Origin: Aldehydirespirator sp965221185
Lineage (GTDB): Bacteria; Actinomycetota; Acidimicrobiia; Acidimicrobiales; Aldehydirespiratoraceae
Reading direction: 5' to 3'
Assembly: GCA_965221185.1 (NCBI GenBank)
Contig: OZ244866.1
Span: 3,472,001-3,536,000, forward strand
DNA length: 64,000 nucleotides
In this document: positions 26,940 to 35,303 of the stretch, one piece after another
Position numbering within the stretch: position 1 is the first letter of the stretch
Layout of the letters: each line of letters starts with the position of its first letter
The notes under the pieces: model-generated
Databases searched by the model: none
What the model was told of the DNA's origin: nothing
What the model saw: only the letters and a program-made list of their open reading frames with translations
Program-made: the position numbers and the translations under genes

Positions 26940-27625
26940 GACGAGTCTCCCTCAGGCACGGCAGAGCCCCTTAACTCGTCCCAGAGGCGGGCCGCTCCGA
27001 GACAGTTGGCCAGCTCGTCCCGGTCGGTCACGACGCCGTGGAATCGGGCCGTCGAGGCCAGAACGGCCTTGTGAGCCTCGTCATCGGTGTCGGCTACGCA
27101 CTCCGCGGGCACCACGACGTCGAAGTCCCGGGCGTATGCGTCGCGGATCGTCGAGTCGACGCAGAAGCTGGTGGTGGTGCCGGCGATGATCAGGACCTGC
27201 ACCCCCTTGATGCGCAGCTCCCCCCATAGCGGTGTCTCGAAGAACGCGCTGGCCCGGTGTTTGACGATCACCTCGCCGGGGTGCCGGACCTCGGCCGCAA
27301 CCTCGTCCATCAGCTCAGCGTCCCAGGTGCCCTGATGGCACAGCTCCAGCTTCAGTCCGCGGCGATCTAGGTGAGACGGGATCCGGCGCCTGGCCCGGCT
27401 GGTGTCGTTGGGGAAATGGACCTGACGGGTGAACCAGACCGGGATCTCGAGGGCCCGGGCCAGCCGCACCAGTGCAACGGTCCTGGGAACGATGGAAGCT
27501 GGCTGGACGACCGAATCCGGTCCGAAGGCGCGCCCGCGGGAGCCCTCGGGGTGACAGAACCCGTTCTGCAGGTCGATCACCAGCATGCCCACGCCCGCCG
27601 GGTCGAGCCTCACGTCCAGCGACAT
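26936..27625 (-). CDS. Isochorismatase-family cysteine hydrolase
   Basis: A 229-residue hydrolase. The catalytic triad is visible: Asp in VIDLQNGF, Lys in VKHRASAFFE, and Cys in TSFCVDSTIRDA. Relatives hydrolyse carbamates, amides or ureides (N-carbamoylsarcosine, maleamate, ureidoacrylate). Next to a cyclic amidohydrolase and ring oxygenases, an amide or carbamate released from ring opening is the probable substrate. Confidence 0.85.
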   Translation of the reverse strand: MSLDVRLDPAGVGMLVIDLQNGFCHPEGSRGRAFGPDSVVQPASIVPRTVALVRLARALEIPVWFTRQVHFPNDTSRARRRIPSHLDRRGLKLELCHQGTWDAELMDEVAAEVRHPGEVIVKHRASAFFETPLWGELRIKGVQVLIIAGTTTSFCVDSTIRDAYARDFDVVVPAECVADTDDEAHKAVLASTARFHGVVTDRDELANCLGAARLWDELRGSAVPEGDSS

Positions 27626-27662
27626 CGTCTCCTCCTCATCGTCTCATCTGCTGTGTGGCCGC

Positions 27663-29048
27663 TCAAAGCTGCGCCACCGTGGCGTCGGGTCGCCGCTCGA
27701 GGATGCGCCCCGAGCCGGGCTCGGCGAGCACCTCCCCCTTGGCGAACGCGATCTCGCCGCGGCGGACGGTGATAACCGGCCAGCCGATCAGCTCGCGGCC
27801 CTCGAACGGGCTGGTGTAGTGCGACAGCGTGTTCTCCTCGCACACGGGCTTGGCCGTCTCCATATCGACGATCACCAGGTCGGCGTCGGAGCCCACCGCG
27901 ATCTCGCCCTTCTGGGGATGCAGGCCGAAGAGCTGTGCGGGGTTGTAGGCCATCACCTGGGCAGCGCGGGTGATGTCGATCCGGCCCTTGGCCACTCCTT
28001 CGGTCAGCACCACCGGCAATGACGTCGCGAGGCCTGGGAACCCGGGCCTCTCGTCCCAGAGGCTCGCGCCCAGTTTCTTGATCGGTACGTGGTCCGAGCC
28101 GATTGTGTGGATGTAGCCCCGGTTGAGTCCGTCCCAGAGCTGGTCCTGGTGGTGCTTGTTCCTGAGCGCGGGCGCAACCTTGCCTACGCCGGCGCCGCAG
28201 GCGAGCAGGTGGGGGTCGTCGTAGGTGAGTGCCAGATAGTGGGGGCACGTCTCGAGAGTAATCCGGTGGCCCTCCAGCCGGGCCGCGCCCGCGGCGGCCA
28301 CCGCCATGCCCACGGTCGTGTGGGGAACGTACAGGGAGCACCTCTGCAGCTTGGCCAGCCAGATGGCCCGAACCAGGTCCTGCTCCTCCACGAAGTCCGG
28401 GCGCGACTCGCTGTATGCGGCCAGGTCCTCGCGGCCGCTCGCTTTCACTACCCGGGTCAGGTGGCTGACGAGGGAGTCGTCCTCGCAGTGCACCATGCAG
28501 AACGCGTACGGGCCCAGCTCGCGGAGCTTCTCCATGGCCACGTAGAGGACCGCGTCGGTGACGGTCACAAGCCCGATGGGGTTCCCGGGCTCGTAGCCCC
28601 CCATGTAGAACTTGAAACTCGACACGCCGTAGTCCTCGAAGTACTGCGGGATCTTTTCGACCTGCTCCATGCCGTCGAGGATGAAGTGGAACCACGTGTC
28701 CATCCGCATCAGCTCGTCGGCGATCTCGAGCTCGCGGGGGAAGGTCTCGGCGAAGGTGGTGGGACTGCGCCGGTACTGGATCATGGTGGTGACCCCGCCC
28801 GCGAGCGCGCTGACCGACTCGGTGTCGCAGATCTCGTCGTAGGGCGGGCCGCCGCCCATGTGCACGTGCGGGTCGACCACGCCGGGGAAGATCAGCTTGC
28901 CCCCGCAGTCGATGGTCTCTTCGGCATCGGGAAGGTCGTCGTCCGATCCGACGGCGACGATCTTCTCCCCACGTACCGCGACGCCTCCTCGCACGACGCT
29001 CAGCGGCGTGACGACGCGACCATCTCTCAGGACTAGATCAGCCTTCAT
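27663..29048 (-). CDS. Dihydropyrimidinase/hydantoinase-type cyclic amidohydrolase
   Basis: A 461-residue TIM-barrel amidohydrolase. The metal motif is PGVVDPHVHMGG, the carbamylated lysine is probably in SSFKFYMGGY, and further histidines lie in CMVHCED and YVPHTTVG, with Asp in IGSDHVPIK. It would open a cyclic amide, imide or ureide ring. Stand-alone dihydropyrimidinase and allantoinase are the obvious relatives; exact substrate unknown. Confidence 0.87.
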   Translation of the reverse strand: MKADLVLRDGRVVTPLSVVRGGVAVRGEKIVAVGSDDDLPDAEETIDCGGKLIFPGVVDPHVHMGGGPPYDEICDTESVSALAGGVTTMIQYRRSPTTFAETFPRELEIADELMRMDTWFHFILDGMEQVEKIPQYFEDYGVSSFKFYMGGYEPGNPIGLVTVTDAVLYVAMEKLRELGPYAFCMVHCEDDSLVSHLTRVVKASGREDLAAYSESRPDFVEEQDLVRAIWLAKLQRCSLYVPHTTVGMAVAAAGAARLEGHRITLETCPHYLALTYDDPHLLACGAGVGKVAPALRNKHHQDQLWDGLNRGYIHTIGSDHVPIKKLGASLWDERPGFPGLATSLPVVLTEGVAKGRIDITRAAQVMAYNPAQLFGLHPQKGEIAVGSDADLVIVDMETAKPVCEENTLSHYTSPFEGRELIGWPVITVRRGEIAFAKGEVLAEPGSGRILERRPDATVAQL

Positions 29049-29116
29049 AGCTGCCTTTCTCTACTATCGATGTGCGACGAGTGGACTCCATCACGAGACG
29101 GACCACCTCTGGTTGA

Positions 29117-30418
29117 TTACTCCTGTTTCCCGAAGTCGTCGGGCACGTGGATGGGCATGTCGGTCCTAGCCCACTCCTTCACGGTGTCGGCCACCTGAGC
29201 GGCCTCCTCGGGCGGAAGTGTGGCCACGATGGTGCGTCCCAGCGCATCGAACACAGGGATTTCGTCGTCGTCGAGGGCCCGCATCGGCACCTTGCGGGCC
29301 ATGGCCGCGTCGAGGGCCGGGGCCAGCCGGGCCAGCTTGGCCTGCTCCCGCTCGGCCTCGGCCTCGGCGAACTCGCCCATCACCTCGGCCGCGAAGAGTT
29401 CGAGCGTCTCGCAGATGTGCCCGTGGCGGTTGTTGCCGCCCTGCTGGATGAACACCACCTGGTCGACCCCCGCGTCCGCGAAGCCCCGCAAGTGCCGCCG
29501 GACCTGCTCGGGCGTGCCGATGCCGCTCTGCTCACCTCGGTCGGCGATGGTGTGCCGGGCGGCCAGATAGTCGGACCAGATATCGGTGCGGCCCGGCTTG
29601 TGCCGGCCGAAGATGTAGTGGTGGCCGAGCCCGTAGCCGAAGAACTGGAACCCGTCGAGGCCCCGGCGCCTGGCCTCGGCGGCCTCGGGATGAACCGACA
29701 GTCCGGTGACCATGGCGATGTTGGGGTTGATGGCATGGCCGATGGGTACGCACTCGGTCTCTAGGATCCGGTAATAGTCCTGAACCCACGCGGCCGCGTT
29801 CTGCGGGTCGACGAACGAGAAGGTGAGCGCGCCCATCCCCAGCCGGGCCGCCAGCTTGATCGTCTCCCGGTTGGAGCACGCCACCCACAGCGGGGGGTGG
29901 GGCTTCTGCACCGGCTTGGGCACGACGTTGCGGCACGGCATCGAGAAATAGTCGCCGTCGTAGCCCGGGTAGGGGTCCATGGCCATCATGTTGCAGCATT
30001 GCTCGACGGCCTCGGCCCAGGCCGGCCGCTTGTCGTCTACCGACACCCCGAAGCCGCCCAGCTCCAGGATCGACGACGACTCGCCCGTGCCGAAGTCGAC
30101 CCTGCCGTTGGACACCAGGTCGAGCGTGGCGATCCTCTCCGCGACCCGGGCCGGGTGGTTGTAGCCGGGAGGCATCAGCACGATCCCGTGGCCGAGACGG
30201 ATCCGCTGGGTGCGCTGGCTGCAGGCGGCCAGGAACACCTCCGGCGCCGAGGAGTGGGAGTACTCCTCCAGGAAGTGGTGCTCGACCTCCCAGGCGTAGT
30301 CGAAGCCGAGCCTGTCGGCCAGTTCCACCTGCTCGAGCGCCTCGTTGAAGAGCCGCTGCTCGTCGCCGTCGCGCCAGGGTCTTGGCAGCTGGTGCTCGTA
30401 GAAGATCCCGAACTTCAT
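29117..30418 (-). CDS. LLM-class flavin-dependent oxidoreductase
   Basis: A 433-residue luciferase-like monooxygenase (TIM barrel) starting MKFGIFYEHQLPRPW, with EVEHHFLEEYSHSSAPEV and GHGIVLMPPGYNHPARVAE as the flavin-binding face, and FGTGESS. Such proteins use reduced FMN and O2; members include RutA-like pyrimidine oxygenases and nitrilotriacetate monooxygenases. The ATG overlaps the MFS stop (ATGA). A separate flavin reductase is not seen nearby. Confidence 0.86.
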   Translation of the reverse strand: MKFGIFYEHQLPRPWRDGDEQRLFNEALEQVELADRLGFDYAWEVEHHFLEEYSHSSAPEVFLAACSQRTQRIRLGHGIVLMPPGYNHPARVAERIATLDLVSNGRVDFGTGESSSILELGGFGVSVDDKRPAWAEAVEQCCNMMAMDPYPGYDGDYFSMPCRNVVPKPVQKPHPPLWVACSNRETIKLAARLGMGALTFSFVDPQNAAAWVQDYYRILETECVPIGHAINPNIAMVTGLSVHPEAAEARRRGLDGFQFFGYGLGHHYIFGRHKPGRTDIWSDYLAARHTIADRGEQSGIGTPEQVRRHLRGFADAGVDQVVFIQQGGNNRHGHICETLELFAAEVMGEFAEAEAEREQAKLARLAPALDAAMARKVPMRALDDDEIPVFDALGRTIVATLPPEEAAQVADTVKEWARTDMPIHVPDDFGKQE

Positions 30419-31827
30419 GACCTTGAACCTAGGCGCAGGCGGCTCACAAGCGGAGAGCCCAGGCTGTCGTACGGGTAGACGAGGCTGAAGAGCAGAACAT
30501 TGCCCAAATGGCCTGCGGCGGACATTACCCACACCCTCTTGTATGCGGTCAACGTGGCATCCGGATCGACGGTCTCGCCAATGATGGCGAATGCGACGGC
30601 GATGGCCAGCGCGACTGAGAGTTGAAAGAAGGTGGTGCGACCGGCCGTCGCCATGGCATACCGGCCGACTGGCACGTCGCGCAGCGCTGCCCCCACGAGT
30701 TGGGCGAAGCCGGCACCAGCCGAGACGCCCACCAGCATGGTGCCAGCCAGCAGCCGTCCCAACGAGGGCTCGGTCGTGATGGTCCAGAGAAGCCAGAGCA
30801 GTCCGATGGTGCCGCAGGTGGCGCCGATCACGAGGATGGGAGCGTTGCCGATGCGGTCGGCGAGTCTGCCGGCTTGCGGCGAGATGAGGAACGAAACGAT
30901 CGGTCCGGGGGCGAAGGCAAGGCCGGTTTGCAGCACGGACCAGCCCCACACCTCTTGGATGAACGTGGGCAGGGGTATGAGGAAGGCGAAAAAGCCGAGG
31001 GCGAAGAACAGTGAACCGAAGTTGCCCAGAACGAATGAGCGGATGCGCAGCATCCCTAGATCGAATAGCGGCGTGGGATGGCGTCTGCTGCGCCTGACGA
31101 AGGCTGCGATCATGATCGCCCCAGCCGCGAAGGCGCCCAGGGTGGACTCCGAGCGCCAGCCCCACGCCTCGCCCTGGACGATTCCAAGGATGATGGCCCC
31201 CACACCGACGGACGCGAGGGGTACGCCGATCGTGTCCACCCTGGACTCGGCGTCCTCGCCGGTGCTCTCGACGAGGACCCGTGCCCCCAGGGCGAGAGCT
31301 ATCAGGGCCACAGGCACGTTGACGAAGAATACGGCGCGCCAGCCGAAGACTTCGATCAGTGCCGCGCCGATGGCCGGACCCAGGGCCGCGGCCAGACCGC
31401 CGGTGGCGCTCCAAGTGCCCATGGCCGTTTGGTGGCGTGCCCGAGGAAATGCAGTTAGCAGCAGGGCCATGCCGGCCGGGTATTGCAGCGATCCGCCAAC
31501 GGCCTGCAGAGCTCGGGCCGCGATCAGCATTTCGATGTTGACCGAGACTCCTGCCGCGACCGAGCCTGCCGTGAACAGCAACAGCCCGATCTGGAAGATG
31601 CGCTTGCGGCCGTAGCGGTCGGCCAGCCAGCCCGACAGCAGCAGTAGCGCCGCAACGACGATGGAGTAGGTGTTCACCACCCATGACAGTCCTGCCGGGG
31701 TTGCGTTCAGGGAGGAGCGGATCTCGGGCAATGCCAAGGCGATAATCGTGAGTTCCATGGCCACCATGAAGACGGCGGCCGCCACGGCGGCAAGCGTCAG
31801 CCAGGCCGAGCGTGGCACGCGTTCCAT
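30415..31827 (-). CDS. MFS transporter, DHA2 (EmrB/QacA-type)
   Basis: A 470-residue membrane protein with about 14 predicted helices. The MFS loop motif is GWLADRYGRKRIF and the antiporter-type motif C region is GLAAALGPAIGAALIEVFGW. It is the first gene of the operon, so uptake of the substrate or export of an intermediate is plausible. It is divergent from gmaS across 205 bp. Confidence 0.88.
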   Translation of the reverse strand: MERVPRSAWLTLAAVAAAVFMVAMELTIIALALPEIRSSLNATPAGLSWVVNTYSIVVAALLLLSGWLADRYGRKRIFQIGLLLFTAGSVAAGVSVNIEMLIAARALQAVGGSLQYPAGMALLLTAFPRARHQTAMGTWSATGGLAAALGPAIGAALIEVFGWRAVFFVNVPVALIALALGARVLVESTGEDAESRVDTIGVPLASVGVGAIILGIVQGEAWGWRSESTLGAFAAGAIMIAAFVRRSRRHPTPLFDLGMLRIRSFVLGNFGSLFFALGFFAFLIPLPTFIQEVWGWSVLQTGLAFAPGPIVSFLISPQAGRLADRIGNAPILVIGATCGTIGLLWLLWTITTEPSLGRLLAGTMLVGVSAGAGFAQLVGAALRDVPVGRYAMATAGRTTFFQLSVALAIAVAFAIIGETVDPDATLTAYKRVWVMSAAGHLGNVLLFSLVYPYDSLGSPLVSRLRLGSRS

Positions 31828-32032
31828 TGGAGTTCACTCTATGGACCGGCCTGCGGCCGACCAGCAGCAGCGTCATCTAAACTCTACTGTAGGGAAAGGG
31901 TCACTACTCTGATTAGACATCGAGCACCGTAGCGTGGTATGGTCAAATGCGACCGGAGGCACGTTTTGGCGAGGCTCACACTCCGAGCGCTACGGTTTCG
32001 CAGCACACACAACCAGCCCGATAGGGGGAACA
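31828..32032. promoter_or_regulatory. Divergent promoter region, 15-gene operon / gmaS
   Basis: 205 bp holding both promoters. An AT-rich tract lies around 31875-31915 and CTGATTAG at about 31909. GTGGTATGGTC at about 31934 resembles the GTGGTATCGTC and GTGATATGGTC found in the tandem repeat between sgaA and mcl, so a shared regulator is possible. AGGGGGAA precedes the gmaS ATG. No gene is supported here. Confidence 0.45.
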
Positions 32033-33433
32033 ATGGCCACTGATCTTGAGAGGTTCGTTGAGGCCGACGGACGCGAGGAGCAGATCGCAGACGTGGAGGC
32101 CCGCATCGAGGCCGATGACATCAGGTACCTGTACTGCCAGTTCGTCTCTGTCACGGGGCGGATCATGGGCAAGGGCATACCGGCCAAGCACTTCGGCATG
32201 ATCGCTCGCAAGGGTTTCCAGCTCGTTTATGGTTCCACCGCCAACCTCTTCATCGACCGCCATGGCAACTACATCGGCTACGGCCCCGAGGCCCGCGAGC
32301 TGGTGGGCATCGGCGAGCCCGAGACGTTCATGCCTCTTCCCTGGGATACCAGGACGGCTCGGGTGTGGTGCACGCTGTTCAGGGGCCGTGAGGAGGAAGT
32401 CGATGGCGGCGCCTATCTGACCTCGGACTGCCGGGGCAACCTCAGGCGGCTCCATGCCGAATTCGAGGCCAAACACGGGCTGCACCTGCGGGCCGGCTGC
32501 GAGCCCGAGATGATGTGGCTCAAGGCCGACGCCGACGGCAAGCCCACCGTCGAGGGCATGACCAAGCCCAACTGCTACCACATCGACCAGTTCGCCGAGC
32601 TCCAGCCCCTCATCCACAAGGTGATCGAGTACTGCGAGGCCATGGGTCTCGACATGATCCAGGGCGACCACGAGGACGCCCCCGGCCAGCTCGAGCTGAA
32701 CTTCAACTTCGACCGGGCCGAGCTCACCGCCGACCGGCTCACCACCTACCGGCAGGTATGCAAGCAGGTGGGCCGCGAGCTGGGGGCCTTCCCGTGCTTC
32801 ATGCCCAAGCCGTTCATGGGAGTGTCGGCCAACGGCTGCCACCACAACATCTCGCTGTGGGACGCCGACGGCAACAACAAGTTCATGCCCGAGGGCGACA
32901 ACCCGCAACTGCCCGGTCCGATCGGCATGAAGGCCATCGGCGGGATACTGGAGCACGTACAGGCCCTGACCTGCCTCACCTCTCCCACGGTCAACTCCTA
33001 TCGCCGTCTGTGGGACACGGGCTTCTGGGCGCCGGTGTTCGCCGACTGGGGCTTCCAGAACCGCACCACCGCCCTGCGGGTGAGCGCCCCGGGCCGCTTC
33101 GAGTACCGCTCGGTGGACAGCGCGGTCAACCCGCACCTGTCGTTTGCGGGACTGCTGCAGGCCATGGACGACGGCCTCGACCGCAGCCTCGACCCGGGCC
33201 AGCCCGAGGAGCGCAACATCTACGAGGCCATGGAGGCGGGCAAGGACGTCAAGAAGATCCCTCTAACCCTCGGCGACGCTCTCGAGGCCCTGCGGAGCGA
33301 CGAGGTGGTGATGCGGTCCCTTCCCGGCGAGATGAGCAAGGTCTTCTTCCACTATAAGACCGACGAGTGGGAGCGGTTCCTGGCCACCGTGACGGATTGG
33401 GACGTGGAGGAGTACCTGGACGTCCTGCCGTGA
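32033..33433 (+). CDS. gmaS: Gamma-glutamylmethylamide synthetase (GlnT/GmaS-type glutamine synthetase homolog)
   Basis: A 466-residue glutamine-synthetase-fold ligase that would join methylamine to glutamate using ATP. Catalytic-domain segments include GCEPEMMWLK, QGDHEDAPGQLELNF, GCHHNISLW, and ALRVSAPGRFEYRSVDSAVNPHL. The ATG at 32033 follows AGGGGGAA. Family alone (GlnT/type III-like) does not separate gmaS from ammonia ligases; the assignment rests on the immediately following mgsABC-type genes. Alternative: an ordinary glutamine synthetase. Confidence 0.84.
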   Translation: MATDLERFVEADGREEQIADVEARIEADDIRYLYCQFVSVTGRIMGKGIPAKHFGMIARKGFQLVYGSTANLFIDRHGNYIGYGPEARELVGIGEPETFMPLPWDTRTARVWCTLFRGREEEVDGGAYLTSDCRGNLRRLHAEFEAKHGLHLRAGCEPEMMWLKADADGKPTVEGMTKPNCYHIDQFAELQPLIHKVIEYCEAMGLDMIQGDHEDAPGQLELNFNFDRAELTADRLTTYRQVCKQVGRELGAFPCFMPKPFMGVSANGCHHNISLWDADGNNKFMPEGDNPQLPGPIGMKAIGGILEHVQALTCLTSPTVNSYRRLWDTGFWAPVFADWGFQNRTTALRVSAPGRFEYRSVDSAVNPHLSFAGLLQAMDDGLDRSLDPGQPEERNIYEAMEAGKDVKKIPLTLGDALEALRSDEVVMRSLPGEMSKVFFHYKTDEWERFLATVTDWDVEEYLDVLP

Positions 33434-33477
33434 CGGGCGGGCCGCCGCGCCTGACTCAGCTCTGACAGATCGACCGT

Positions 33478-33494
33478 CCCCGCCGGTGGCGGGG
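33478..33494 (+). promoter_or_regulatory. Short GC hairpin between gmaS and mgsA
   Basis: CCCCGCC, a GGT loop and GGCGGGG form a 7-bp stem inside the 96-bp gap. There is no T-tract. It may be a partial terminator or an mRNA-processing site that sets the gmaS to mgsABC ratio; the function is inference. Confidence 0.4.
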
Positions 33495-33529
33495 CGACAA
33501 CCTAGACACCTTCCAAAGGGGGTAGCACC

Positions 33530-34459
33530 ATGTGTGGTATCGCAGGGGTGATCCACCGCGACGGCAGCGCCGACATCGGCGCCGAGCTCACGGCCATGCT
33601 CCAATCCATGAAGCATCGGGGGCCGGACTCCACCGGCTACGCGGTTTACGGTCCGGCCGACGACCTCGTCGTGGTCCGGTTCGTGCTGGCCGAGCCCCTC
33701 AAGAGCACTGGTTTCGGCATGGAAGAGCGGCTGGAGCGCAACCGGGCCGAGGTGGAGGGGCGCCTGGCCAAGATCGGCGCCGAGGTGGCCACCGTAACCA
33801 GCGACACCGGCTACGCCTTCCGGGCCACCATCCGCTACAGCGGCGACCTCAAGTCCCTGGCCGACTACCTCGAGGACGTGCCCGGCTGCGAGGTGCTCTC
33901 GCTGGGGAGCTCGCTGGAGATCATCAAGGACCTCGGCGACGCGGCCACGGTGAGCGACCAGTACGGCCTGGGCTCGTTCCGGGGCACGCACGGCATCGGC
34001 CACGTGCGCATGGCCACCGAGTCCGAGGTCGACCTGGCCAGCGCCCATCCCTACTGGGCCTACCCGTTCGCCGACGTGGCCGTGGTTCACAACGGCCAGC
34101 TCACCAACTACCACCAGTGGCGCCGTCGCTTGGAGCAGCACGGCCACCGCTTCCAGAGCGAGTGCGACTCCGAGATCATCGCCGTGTACCTGGCCGAGCA
34201 CATGGCCCGGGGCCTGTCGCTGGAGACGGCCATGAAGCACAGCCTCGACGACCTCGACGGCGTGTTCACCTACGTGTGCGTAACCGGCAACGAGCTGGGA
34301 ATCGCCAAGGACGAGATGGCGGCCAAGCCGCTGGTGCTGTTCGAGTCCGAGCCACTGGTGGTCGTGGCCACCGAGGAGGTGGCCATCCGGTCCCTGGTCA
34401 AGCGCGAGGTCGAGACCCGCGACCCCTACGAGCGCGAGGTGCTGGTATGGCAGGTGTAG
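33530..34459 (+). CDS. mgsA: N-methylglutamate synthase subunit A (class II glutamine amidotransferase, GlxB-like)
   Basis: A 309-residue Ntn-type amidotransferase domain. The nucleophile is Cys2 (MCGIAGV), with MKHRGPDSTGYAV and GHVRMATES as substrate-site motifs and VVHNGQLTNYHQWRR near the end. It is the stand-alone amidotransferase third of a glutamate-synthase-like complex. Its stop lies inside the start of the next gene. AAAGGGGG precedes the ATG. Confidence 0.88.
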   Translation: MCGIAGVIHRDGSADIGAELTAMLQSMKHRGPDSTGYAVYGPADDLVVVRFVLAEPLKSTGFGMEERLERNRAEVEGRLAKIGAEVATVTSDTGYAFRATIRYSGDLKSLADYLEDVPGCEVLSLGSSLEIIKDLGDAATVSDQYGLGSFRGTHGIGHVRMATESEVDLASAHPYWAYPFADVAVVHNGQLTNYHQWRRRLEQHGHRFQSECDSEIIAVYLAEHMARGLSLETAMKHSLDDLDGVFTYVCVTGNELGIAKDEMAAKPLVLFESEPLVVVATEEVAIRSLVKREVETRDPYEREVLVWQV

Positions 34460-35241
34460 GTTCCCGCAGCGGCGTCAGCTACGACGCCCGGGGCCTGGTC
34501 GAGCCCCATGCCGAGATGCCCGACAACATCGAGGTCGACGGCGATCGGGCCCGCTTCGACGCGTCCGACCTGACGATCCGCCAGATCAACATGGCGCTTC
34601 GCAAGCTGATCTACAAGGACGGCATCACCGACGTGACCGTGCTCAACCCGGCGTCCAAGCACTCGCTGGCGGTGGGGATACTCAAGCGCTGCCGGATCCA
34701 CTTCGAGGGCAGCCCCGGATGGTTCGCCTGCGGGCTCATCGACGGTCCCGAGGTGACCATCAACGGCCGGGTGGGCTGGTCGGTGGCCGAGAACATGATG
34801 TCGGGCGTGGTGACGATCGAGCGCGGCGCTGGATCGCTCACCGGCGCGGCCATCCGGGGCGGCGACCTGATCGTCAAGGGCGACGTCGGAGCCCGCACCG
34901 GCATCGACCAGAAGGGCGGCACGATCATCGTGCTCGGCGACGTGGGCATCAACACCGGTTTCATGATGCAGCGGGGCCGCCAGATCATCTGCGGCAACGC
35001 CGGCATGAACCTCGGTGACTCCATGTACGACGGTGCCATCTACGTGGCCGGCACGGTGCGCTCGCTGGGCGTGGACTGCGTGCCGGGGGACTGGACCGAC
35101 GCCGACACCGAGTTGATCGGGCGCAAGTTCGGCGTCCACGGCCTTGGCGACCCGCCCGAGTTCCAGAAGTTCGTCTGCGGCAAGCAGCTCCACAACTACG
35201 ACGCGCTCGAACCCTCCGAGCGCAAGCTCGTCATCCACTAG
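34447..35241 (+). CDS. mgsB: N-methylglutamate synthase subunit B (GXGXG domain, GlxC-like)
   Basis: A 264-residue protein equal to the C-terminal beta-helix (GXGXG) domain of glutamate synthase, with repeated GDL/GDVG turns such as GGDLIVKGDVGARTG and GTIIVLGDVGINTG. ATG at 34447 overlaps the end of mgsA by 13 bp, giving tight coupling. It is a structural part of the MgsABC complex that converts methylamine-derived amide and 2-oxoglutarate or glutamate to N-methylglutamate. Confidence 0.88.
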   Translation: MAGVGSRSGVSYDARGLVEPHAEMPDNIEVDGDRARFDASDLTIRQINMALRKLIYKDGITDVTVLNPASKHSLAVGILKRCRIHFEGSPGWFACGLIDGPEVTINGRVGWSVAENMMSGVVTIERGAGSLTGAAIRGGDLIVKGDVGARTGIDQKGGTIIVLGDVGINTGFMMQRGRQIICGNAGMNLGDSMYDGAIYVAGTVRSLGVDCVPGDWTDADTELIGRKFGVHGLGDPPEFQKFVCGKQLHNYDALEPSERKLVIH

Positions 35242-35252
35242 AGGGATCGACC

Positions 35253-35303
35253 ATGACCGACGCCAACAAGGGCTCCCGCCCGGCGGGAGGCACAGAACGA
35301 TGA
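35253..35303 (+). other. Bridging mini-ORF (16 codons)
   Basis: ATG at 35253 has GAGGG eight bases upstream and encodes MTDANKGSRPAGGTER. Its stop overlaps the mgsC start (ATGA), and the mgsC ribosome site (GGGAGG) lies within it. It is the best-supported of four such bridging ORFs in the window because it has its own ribosome site. Confidence 0.4.

Noticed and set aside
30419..31876. Possible fusion of the LLM oxidoreductase with an upstream 480-residue region
   Set aside because: The region is an out-of-frame reading of the MFS gene; the LLM start MKFGIF at 30418 is unambiguous.
32033..33433. Ordinary glutamine synthetase
   Set aside because: Possible by fold, but direct linkage to the three mgs genes makes gamma-glutamylmethylamide synthetase more likely.
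33532..34446. Open frame that could extend mgsB upstream into a 569-residue fusion
   Set aside because: The upstream part is the out-of-frame reading of mgsA and is Arg/Pro/Gly-rich. MgsA has its own catalytic Cys2 and ribosome site, and mgsB starts at 34447.
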